From the NCBI RefSeq assembly GCF_964204645.1, contig NC_134030.1:9298278-9362277 (forward strand): a stretch of DNA of 64,000 bases. The letters run 5' to 3'. This document shows, in pieces, positions 47,001 through 59,000 of the stretch. Source of the DNA: Tubulanus polymorphus (Eukaryota; Nemertea; Palaeonemertea; Tubulaniformes; Tubulanidae). A program made the translations under genes and the position numbers. The first letter of the stretch is position 1. Every line of letters starts with the position of its first letter. The notes under the pieces are model-generated. The model was given only the letters and a program-made list of their open reading frames with translations. It searched no databases and was not told the DNA's origin.

Positions 47001-50000
47001 CTCCCAGTGGACCGCAACAACGTTCACCCAGCCAAACACCAGGCGGCGTAAGGATGGCGCATCAAAGTTCTCCGCGGCATCCGTTTTCACCTCAACCGCA
47101 AAGTGTGGCGCCCCCATTTCAACAACAACAACAAGCGTCGAATCCTCCAACTCCGACCAGTGAGGCGCGTTTACCGAGTCAAACTCCGACAACCGGAACA
47201 GTTACCACAACGGCTTCAACACCGACGTAAGTTTCGTCTATGCTGGCTTTCAATTTACACTTTCAGCGCTTCTACACCGTGGTGCGGTGTACAAATTGGT
47301 GATTGACTTATCTAGTACACTGACTGCATCGTGTTGTATCGACATATGAATTATTAGTTATCATCTGAATTGAAAGATTGCAGCATCTGTTTAACTAAGA
47401 GATAGTGAAATATAAGTAACTAGTGATATATCGCAACACATTATAGCGGTATGCCCATTATTCAACAGACTTAGGTAGAATTTTTTTTTAATTTTCAAAT
47501 TACCTCCAGCACTTCTGGGCAAGTTTGAATTGTTGTCCTCATTGAATGTATGAAGTAACCAATGTCAATCAAAATTTAAGTTGTGAAACTTGGCCCTGGG
47601 AATTAATAAGTTACTGAAAGGGTTAAAGAAACATTTCTTTATATCCATCTTTATCAGCAGAAATATTTCCCCTTTCGTAAAATGAAATGGGATGTTGCGT
47701 CAGATTTTCGCTCCCCGAATTTTAACGGTTGATTTTTTTTGGTTTCTATACAGTCACCCGCCGGCGAAAGCGGACGATCACGACCATCACAAAGAACCCG
47801 ACTTGGACGATCTTCTCGGCGCCGACGGTTCGTTCAACTTGTTGGAATACGCCGACCCTGACCTCGACGAGGAGCACGACAAATCGATGTTCGACGAACA
47901 CCTCGGCATCATGAACGACCAGAAACCCGGCGAAGACGATAAACTCGATAAGATCGACAAGAAAGACCTGCTACCGGCGAGCGATGAGAAGAAAGCGAAA
48001 AAGGAAACCGGCGAAACGACCAATCGGGATGAAGCTGGTGGCTCAAAAGCCTTACCCGAACCAAAAGACACTGCCAATAACGATAAGAAAACGATCGATT
48101 GTAAAAAAGAAGAAGTCGCCGAACCCGGTCCGGATAGCGTCGGATCGGCGAAATCCAAGGAGATGCAAAGCCCGATCGGCGGAATGAAATCCGTTTCGTC
48201 GACGAGAACGAGCCCGGACATGAAGTCGCCACTCACCGTTCGGTCGCCACTCGGCGTCGTCACGACGTCGCACAGTCCGCTCGCGAGTCCGATCGGCAGT
48301 TTGATGCAGATGTCTCCGCGACCCGGTTCGCAGACGTCGTCGCCGTATCACCACTCGCAGCAGATGTCACCGCGCGTCGTCAGCGCGCCGCCGTCACCGT
48401 ACGCCGGTGGCGCGCCATATGCCGATACTGCGTCGACGCCGGGCACGCCGACGAACACGTCGCCGATGATGTCGCCGGATCGGACTGGCGCCGCGCACCG
48501 GTCGGTCACCGATCCGTTGCATGTTCAAACGTCGCAGACCGGTCCAACCGTTCTTTCGCAGGCGCTCAACTCTCCGTTGAAAGTATCGACTGCCTCGGAT
48601 CACGTTGTGCGCATGCAGATGATGCAACAGCGCATGGCGTCGGGTGGCATGCACCCGTTCAAACCCCCGCTGCCGGTGTCGTCCAGCAGTCAGCAGCAGT
48701 CGCCGCTCGGCAGTCCCGGCGCTCAGCGGCAACTGTCTCCGCACATGATGATGGGGCCGCAGCAGCAGCACCCGATGCACGGGCACCCGCACGGGCAGCA
48801 GCCGCCGCCGGGTATGTACCCGCGAGGAATGCCGCCGGCGACGCAGGCGTTGCAGGCGCGGTTGCCGAACCAACAACAGCAGCAGCCGAGAATGATGGCG
48901 CCGATGAGTCACCCGAGAATGATGCAAGGCCCGCCGCCGCACATGATGCAAGGACAACGACCCCCGATGATGGGTAAACCTTCACCGACTTCGAGCGGTA
49001 AGCTGAAAAAATGAAATTCCGTACTCCTCATTGAATGCGATCGTCATCGACTAAGCATTACACGTATAGGACAAGCTGTATAACCACTGACCAAGTGGAC
49101 TAGTTCTCTTGGTCTACTGGTTAACACAGCTGGAAAACATAGGGAACTTGTGCTTATTCCCTTCCGACATATGTTCTCCACTATTGTCATCAGAACATTA
49201 CAACTTTAAAATATTCGTTTCACGTGGTTAAGCTTAAATTCCTAAATAGAAATAGAAATATATTAGCTGAAAGTTGAAATGTTTACTATTGGGCTAGCTT
49301 ACTGGATCTATTAAGATAACAACATATGATTCTCCAGTGAGTGCCTGGAAATTCACTGTCACTTCCCTTATTACATTTGTGGAGAATGTAACAATAAAGA
49401 AGTGACAGTGAAATAACACGCACTCACCGGGGATCGAACCCAGGTCTTGTATATAGCAACCCTGCTTACCAGTAGACCAATCGAACTAGTCCATTTGGCT
49501 TGTCGTTTTACAGCTTGTCGTAAATGCATATTGTTTATTAATAATGTTTTTTTTTTTTGTGGAAATTTTTCGTTGAATCCAGGATCGCCGGGTTTGAGTC
49601 CAGGCGGAAGCATGTCACCGCATCATACAACGACGCCGCGTGGTCCTTCGCCGTCGCCAGGGGGCGGCATGGGTAAAGATCGCACGCTGCTTTTACAGGA
49701 GCAGCCCCTGCTACTGGAAGATTTGGTGGCCCAGGTAAAAGTGGTAATTATACGGCACACATTTACTATCTATGCATGTAGTATCGTCACTTTCTGTAAC
49801 TGTAGTAGTCTAATTCCGATTCGAAATCTGAAATGAACATATTAAGGTATTTGGAGGTGTTTGTCCAACCCTTTTCTTCTTGGTTCTGTCTAATGGTAAC
49901 ACTAATAGAAATCTCTTAGCATTTTCATTTCATAGATAATTTATAATTTCATAGGAAATGTATTAGTAATTTTATGGACCAAAAACCAGGTTCTGAGTTT

Positions 50001-53000
50001 GCTGTGCAAATCACTTAACTTGTTTGTAGTGTCATGAGTGGGTTTTGTTGCACAATTTCATTATATACGAAAATCATGGATTTGAACCAGTTCTACGCTG
50101 GTCAGATGAAATTTTAGAGTTATATGGTTTATTCGATGATTTCAACAAAGGCAGATATGAATTGCAGTCTGCATCAGCTTCCGTATTATACGTACTTTCA
50201 TCACCTATTCTGACTTGACGTTTGTTCGTACTTTCAAACTAAACAAATCAACTTAAAAAACCAGACATTAGTTTATTGCGGGTGACCACAATTCAGGAAA
50301 ACACAGGGAAAACACAGGGAAACAGGAAATTTGATGAAATTTGGTAAATCTCTGGAAAACACAGGACATTCTTATTCGCCTGAAATATGTTCTCCACACT
50401 TTGTCATCCGAACTTTTCAACTTCAAAATCTTGGTTTCATATGGTTAAGCTTAGTTTCCTGTAGAAATAAATTAGCTGAAAGTTGAAATATTTACTGGGC
50501 TAGCTTACTACTAGATCTGTGACGATAACAACGCTGCTCTTTCCAACCAACGTTCATCGGAACACGGGGAAAGTTCAGCTTTTATAAGAAAAACACATGG
50601 AAAACCAATAGAATTTGGAAGTGGACGGATTGTGGTCACCCTGTTAGTTCATTGTCAAATTTTCAAAAAGTAGCCGCTAACATTAAATCATGAGTGAATA
50701 TCTAAAGGGTTCTGGGCTACAGATTGATAGTTGCGCCATGTTGAATTACCCACATCATTGCAGCTGAATCCCAGGCCGAGTGAATCTGAAGTTGAAATAA
50801 TTCGATGTTCGTTAAGTATTTTACGTATCTAGGTGTCGATCGTGTTTAGTTCATTGTTTTTAATTGTTGGCGTTTTGTCGTCGTACAGGAAAAAATGGAA
50901 CAACAGCGTCAGGCAGAACAACAGGCTATGATGCAGAGACAGGAATGCGGCGAAGGCGGTATGATGATGGACGGACGTCAACCTAAACCAGGTACAGAAA
51001 ACGTCGAGAACATCAGTCGTTATTGATCATCAGTCATTTCCAAATAAGCGAAATATTTGAAATGTATTATCAAATCTGATGTCCCCATGAGCTGTTGTAA
51101 GCATGATACAGCCTGCAATACTTACAGGATTTCCTTGAAACTTGGTGTGAGGATTGGAGCAAGTGAGATGTCTAATCCATTTCAAAATGGAGGTTATCAG
51201 CCATCCAGTATGGCTGCTAAATGTGGCCATCTTGAATTTCTTATTAGCTCAATACAGCCTGCATTTCTTGATGGGTTTCCATGAAACTTGGTGCGAGGGT
51301 TGAGACATGTTAACCCATTAGCACTCAGGAATTTCACTATGTAGTGTCAATAACTCCTCAAAATATTCAAGGGAAAATTTAAGTTTATCACAATACCAAA
51401 TAGCTCATTCGCTGTTTGTTTCCATGAATTACAAGTTAGTGTTATCTTGTAGTAAATAGTCAGATGTGTCATGTTCAAACTCGAAATACTCGAGAAATTG
51501 AAATAGGAGGATGTTGATTTCTGTACTGTTTTTCAAGGACCTAGGTGTCTAGTTTATCATCAGCTATTGGGTTCGAATCCCGCTATAATCGTTTTCGTGC
51601 TGCATACGAAAAAAGTGCCTGGGAAGATACGGGTGGCTTTAGTGCTAATGGGTTAATCTATTCCAATCTTTAACCAACAATTCTTACATTAAGGTTATTG
51701 AACAATTCTGCTGATTTCTATGAAGTGTGCAGTATGTTGGCTGCCTTCAATTTCTTACCCCATTAATATCTGCTTACCCAGCTGATACATACATGGTATT
51801 GCCACATTCGATTTCATTATATTTAATTGTTAAATGTATATTTTTGTCCCTTCTTTTTACTTCAAGGAATGCCACCATTTACCGGATCTCATCCCGGGCC
51901 ACATATGATGGGTCAGATGCCTAGGATGGAACGTCCCCAAAGGTAGATTTTCAACTGTGAACCTTTGAACCAACGGCAAATTTGTTCAGAAAGCTGAATC
52001 TCTTAGACTGTATTTGTGTTCATTTGAAATTTTACGCCAGTTCTTTTCCTACTGATAGGATGCCACATCCGTCGCAGCCCGGAATGATGCCTCACGATCC
52101 AGCGGCTATTGGATTTCCACCTCGAGGACCTCCGCCCGCATACCCGGGGACACCTCAAATGAGCCCGAGGACGTCGTCGCCTTATTCACCGGGTCCATAC
52201 CCCCCAAGTCAGAGCCCGGGCATTCCATCACAGCCACCTCAAATGCCACAAGGTAGTTATGATTAAATTATTGTATCATAAGGCTATCCAGAGGACATAT
52301 TTTCATTGGGATGAGGTGCCATACCATTCCTATGAGGCCTGTGAAATTCAACGCTTAAATTTGCTTAATTCATATCACTTATGAATCTACATCAGTCAAA
52401 TGTAATGTGGATGATGATAGATAAATTTCATAGAATCCAATTTTAGATCTCAACCTTTCCGTGAACTGAGTTTTATTGGTCCAAACGCATCCGATTGAAC
52501 TCAACTTCAGATGGAATCCAAAGCGATAGAGTTTTACCGTCTTTTGTTGCGTTTATTTAGTGAACCCCGGCGAACCGGTCACCGATCAGGAACGTAACCA
52601 ATGGCGCCAATACGAAGAGTGGCTTATGCACCAGATGCAGTTGTTGACGCTGCAAGTGAAATTCCTGGAGCAGCAAGTAGCCAAGCAGCGAAAAGCGAAG
52701 AAAACGTTGACGACAAAACAGCGAACCGTGAGTTGAATATATCATCGTTTTAACCCTTTCAGTGCGTCTATATCATATGGTGGTGTATGAAACGATGATG
52801 GACTTAGCTAGTACACAGCATCACCGTGTATTGATGTTATTAGCAATTAGTTTTTATCTATTGAAAGATGGCAGCACCTGTCAAACATGGTGAAATATTA
52901 GAAACTAACCGTACACCGCACCATGGCATCGACACGCTTATGCAGTGTGCCCTTTATTCGACACACCGTGGAGGGAATTTTTCAAATCATCTCCAGTGCT

Positions 53001-56000
53001 TTCGGGTGTTAGTAAGTTAGCACCACTGAAAGGGTTAAGCAAGTCATGATATGCTTTGATGTATGTCGGGTATAAGTCAAGAAGATTCAGTACATCTGAT
53101 GATGGCCAATAGTATTTGGTCGAAACAATGCTGAAATGTACATATTCTCGTCTACTATGGACCTTTTTCATCTTTGGCTGTGGGATTCATGTCGTACATG
53201 TCACTGTTTGTTTTGATTTTTTAAGGCTCGTAAGAATGGCGGTGAATTGAACGAGCTGGATCTAGCCGAGCTCGAACGCATCACGCACGACCAACAGGGG
53301 CTGCAGAAACAACTCGACCAAGTTCGCAAACAACAACGCCAACACCAGCTGCTCATCCAGGAGTTCCGATCGAAACAGCAAGAACGATTCGGCCCGCTTC
53401 ATCCGGGAATGCCTCAACCGCCGCCGTTGCGCGCACCCGGACAGGGCACTGCCCGCTTGCCGGCGAACGTGCGACAGGAGTACGAGGCGTACATGCACCA
53501 ACGCATCCGCATGATGAACCAACAGCAGGGCGCGCCGCGCGGACCCACGATTCCGTTGGTTACTCCCGGGGTATGTAGAGATCCCAGGTTTCTCTACTCA
53601 AACAGACCTATGCAGGTATTACTGTAAATCGGCCAAAGAATGTAATTATCATCTGTGGGTAAAAACTACCGAACTACCGAACGATCTCGCCTGTGACACT
53701 GAACTTACTAGCAAACGAAGTTTACTAAATTAATTGATGATAGCCTTATGAAAAAATCCGATTAACCTGACTTGCAAGCAGTGGTACATTGTCGGTTTAT
53801 ATTTACATGACCGGGGTCTGGTGTCATGAATAAGTTGAACTTGTTAACGTCGATTTTGATTTAAGTTTTGAACTTTTTGAATTTTATATATAGCCAGGCC
53901 CTGACCTATCGGTGTTACCCCCTCTGTAGTTAAAATTAGTCGAAGTCGTATAATTGCCCACAGTTTGGTATACATGTAGTCCAGTGTTCGTCGCTTGCTG
54001 TATAATTCATTATTAAACATATCGTTTCATGGTCACGTACAGTAAATACCTGTATGAAATACATATATCACATTTCGCGCCACGTTTCATTTCATCCCCG
54101 ATGTCCGATTTCATTTCAAATGCTCGCACGCTTTTGTGGGCCTCAACTCTCGTGCGCATTTTTGGAGCATAAACCTGGAATAAACTGATGGTATGTACCT
54201 GTGTAAGTGAATTTGAAATGAAATAGACATCAGACTTACTTCAGCGACCTTACCGTTTTGTAGTAAGCCTTTCATCGAATCATCGGGCTGAATGAAAGTG
54301 ATTTTTTTTTAGTTTTACATTCTTTATCTTTCTAATCTTCTTTCTAATTGAATCGCCATTCAATCTAATTATGAATTGGAGTGGAACGTTCCGCTTTGCA
54401 TTTTTCAAATCGTTCGCGTATATTATATACAGTTGCATGTGGATAATGATTATGAAACCCTGCTCGATGAATGCTCTGCGTTGTTGTTGTTGTGTTGCTA
54501 TATCGTTTATCGGTGGTGGTCGAACGAAATGTCGTAATGAGCGTAAACGACGCGTGCAATCATATGATTCCGTTCTCTTCTATTTTCTAGGATAACAATC
54601 CGTTCAGCGAATCGTACATAGATCAAGAGAAACTTCAACAGCGAGTTCCGCCTCCGTCACCTGCACCAGGTACGCGATTAAACTTTTTGTGTAGTGAATT
54701 AAGACAACTTCATTAACCCTTCCAGTGCGATGTATAGATCGGTGTTTGACTCTGCTACTACATCGTATCATGGGGTATTAGTGTTGTTACGAATGTAGTT
54801 ACTTAATAAGTCGGCACTGAAAGAGGGTTTTAACCTGTTCACTACCGGTACTTTTTTCTAATTGCCAAATAATGTATGCCCTGCCATGACTGTTCCATGT
54901 ACATCGGTGGTGGCATTTTTTAACCCAAACTACAGTTTACTCTTAAGATAGCGGACAGGTTACTTCTCTTAAGTATGTTTGCTTGTAAATAATCGAATGG
55001 ACTAAAAACTGAAATGTTTCGGATTCCAGAATCGGACCATCCAATTGGAGCTGGTTTTCACGGCGAAGAGGGAATGCCATCGTTTGGCCGACCTACGCCA
55101 GAAGGTCACTCCATGTTCGGTCCGCGGCCCATGTATCCACCGCGAATGGCAGGTACGTGTTATTCGATCTTACCGTTCACTAGTTTAGACTATCAATATG
55201 AAAATATTTACAAACACATTACGGTCATTGATGGTGGGTCCGCTATGCTTAGAGAAATATGTGGTGAATATTCTCGGATATACGTATATTTTATGTTTGT
55301 ACGTCTTCGCTTATGGAGCAGGAATCATCGCTTTTCTTGCCACTGTGTCAACACAATTCGCGCACAATGATAACATTGTTTCTTGTTTTTATCGAAACAT
55401 GAACATTATTATGTACGTATATATGTCAACATCTGTGCAAAGCTAAAGAAGCAGACTTTCGCCGTCATAAAACTTCCGATTGATGGATTTCCACGTATAC
55501 ACGGGTGTCAGACACTTCAGATCAGTAGCGGACGCTTTGACCATGAATAAAGCAATTTTGCTGCATAGAACCAATTGGGCCGATTTTGATATTGTACGCT
55601 GTGTTCAACCCTATCATAGGTGATTGAGTTGTGACAAACCCCAGTGCAGCCCCTAGTGAGCAAGCTGCTCCAAAATGTTTCCTTCAGATATTCAACGTTT
55701 CGACTATATCTTTAGAGTCGACTTCAGAATTGAAGATGACTATTACGATAAGGGATTGTATGATATTATTTTTACTTAGACTGCGTGTTACTTCAATGGT
55801 TAACTCGGAGATATCTTATATGAATTAGTCTTTCTTCGATCTTCCCTGCAACCTGATATCAAAATAAACCCACCACTGCTGTGTGGCTTGTAAGCGACCA
55901 ATGATACAGCACATCTCTGCAGTGTTAACTAACTGACTGAAAAATCTCTAAAAGAATTGCAATTCCCCTAGCAAAATGGGGTGGGAAGGTGTCGGCACTG

Positions 56001-59000
56001 GAATGGTTAATGTTAGCAACAAGAGCTAGCGTATTCATGATCGTGATCTGAAGATACTGATGTTTTCTTACATGTATATGTTTGTTTCGTATGATACGCA
56101 CATGTGTGTGTTGTTATTGTATGTATGTAGGTCCGCGATACATGATCCGTCCGCATTTAGACGGGATGGCGGCGCCTAACGCCCCGCGGTTACTCGGTCC
56201 GTTCCATCCACCAGGTAGGATGCCAGTATACAATGCATATGCAAAACCACCACCTTTTATGTGTTTATATATTATGTATCTATGTTTTCGGTACACTGTT
56301 TCGTTATGTACTTCACATTCTTTCGATAATTTCATCGTGCAAGGTTGTACTTCCTAATTATTTTAAAATCTCTTATGCTCTTTGTTGCGTAATTTATGAT
56401 TTTTCCCATCTACGCCAGCCCCGCTGCATTGGCAATACGGTTTATCCCTGAAAAAAACTCGCATTGGGTTTGTTATATAGCTGTTTATGCCTTGCACACA
56501 TCAAGTTCTTGTATTGATTAAAGGTTTGCCCGCAATCGAGGGTTTCGTTAGCCACGACGCAGCAGGCTTTACGGTTCCCGAGAAAAAACCTAAGAAAAAA
56601 CGTAAACGCAAAAAGAAAGAACTGATAGGTTCGTCGCCGTGATTGCCCTCTAGTGCTAGATTTTAGAACTAACGAACAGTCCTGTACGCGTATAGAGCAC
56701 GTGTGCTACTTGTGACTTATGAATTTCGGTAGATGTACGTTTTTACTAACGGATAGATTTTGATTTAATACGGCTGTTGCTGCTGCTACTGCTGCTGTGA
56801 TAACTAACCTGGATGATTGTCATTAAATTCATAAACATGCTAGTTGAATACATCGAAAATCTTCTTTTCATCGGATAAACAATCCTTCGTGTGTATTTCT
56901 AATCTTCGTTTGTAGTTCTTCTATTTGCTTGCTCTCCGATCTTTATCATAAGAAATCTTTTTCTTCGGATCCCCTGTATTACGTATTACATTTTTATCAT
57001 GTCGGCATGACGCATGTTTTGTTTGAAAGCTGACCTGTTTTACATCGTTTAACTCACATTATCAAACTAATGCATGCGTCCAGGGTGGCCACTTACCTGG
57101 AAAACCTGGAAAGCTCAGGGAATCATGAAAAATGTAGAAAAAATTCAGGGAAAACTCAGGAAATATGACAAATTTTTCCAAAGACATGGGGAATTTGGAT
57201 ATGTTGTTGACCAGTCATTTCTTCACCAATACGTGATTCATAAAAAAAATGAATAAATTGTAACATTTCAAATTGAGAAATTCCTGGCAAAGAATTTCAT
57301 CAAAGAATTCTGAGTTACAACCAGGAAAAAATCGGTTGGATTAAAAATTGGCTGAACGTGGCGACCCTGGCATTGCTAATAAATAACACATGCCACTTAC
57401 CTTAATCTGTCAATTGATTTTCGTAAATTATGTACACTGATATTAGTTTGGTTGAATGATATGCTGTTTCTGCCATGAAGATGTCGTAAAATGTAATTCA
57501 TAACGTTGTTTGCCCGTTTCAGGATTGTCACCGAGTTCCCAACCACCATCGACGCCATCACCGCACAGTTCTGACGGCCAGCGCTCGCAACATAACCAAC
57601 CGATGATGTCTCCCTTACCATCTCCGACCAGTTTGGCTGCGAAAGGCCATCAGCTCGGTTCGCATATGGTCGACGTTCCATCCACTGGACAATCCGTTCC
57701 TTTGCAAATGATACCTCGTCCGCCGTTGGAAGGATCCGAAAGTGTCGAGTCGGTAATGGTGCGACCGATGTCGGTTCACACGTCGACTTCGAGTCCGGCG
57801 TCAGTACACGGCGGAAAGTCGATCGAGGATAGTCACTCGCAAGGTTCTGGAAGTGAAACCTCGTCGACGCACGGTTCGCCTCGTATACATCATAGCGGAA
57901 AGACAGGGCCGCCATTCCCGCTCGAGGAAGACACTACCTCAGTGAAATCCAGTTCAGATGACACGCAGATTAACGATCCGGAACCGGATCAGATGGGTGA
58001 TATTACTGATGGTAGCGGTGAAAGAAAGGTTGAAACTGTCGAAAAATCGGATACTGTAGGTGATTCCGGGAACTTGCCAGCACTTGCTGCTCAAGATCCT
58101 GCCGTGACGCATCCAGATAACAGTAGAGTAGCTGCAGCCTGTGATTCCAAAGAAGATTCTGATACTCCCCTTGGCAGTAAGACACAAACACAAGGTGACT
58201 GTGGAACTCCACATGGTTGTGGTGAAACAACTGGCCAGCCAACCCAAGGGGATTGTGGAACTCCACATGGTTGTAGTGAAACAACTGGACAACCTTCACA
58301 AGGTGATTGTGGAACTCCACATGGCTGTGGTGAACCAACTGGTCAGCCAGCCCAAGGGGATTGTGGAACTCCACATGGATGTGGAGAGCCTACTGGACAA
58401 ACTTCACAAGGTGACTGTGGAACTCCACATGGTTGTGGTGAACCAACTGGACAAACTTCACAAGGTGACTGTGGAACTCCACATGGTTGTGGTGAACCAA
58501 CTGGCCAGCCGACACAAGGTGACTGTGGAACTCCACATGGTTGTGGTGAACCAACTGGTCAGCCAACTCAAGGTGACTGTGGAACTCCACATGGACGTGG
58601 TGAACCAACTGGTCAGCCGACACAAGGTGACTGTGGAACTCCACATGGATGTGGTGAACCAACTGGACAAATTTCACAAGGTGACTGTGGAACTCCACAT
58701 GGTTGTGGTGAACCAACTGGACAAACTTCACAAGGTGACTGTGGAACTCCACATGGATGTGGTGAACCAACTGGACAAACTTCACAAGGTGACTGTGGAA
58801 CTCCACATGGTTGTGGTGAACCAACTGGCCAGCCAACACAAGGTGACTGTGGAACTCCACATGGTTGTGGTGAACCAACTGGTCAGCCAACTCAAGGTGA
58901 CTGTGGAACTCCACATGGCTGTGGTGAACCAACTGGTCAGCAAACTCAAGGAGACTGTGGAACTCCACATGGATGTGGTGAACCAACTGGTCAGCCGACA

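Noticed and set aside
49430-49500. tRNA gene on the minus strand
   Set aside because: A B-box match and a weak A-box match exist, but acceptor and anticodon stems do not pair, and the region is part of a foldback element.
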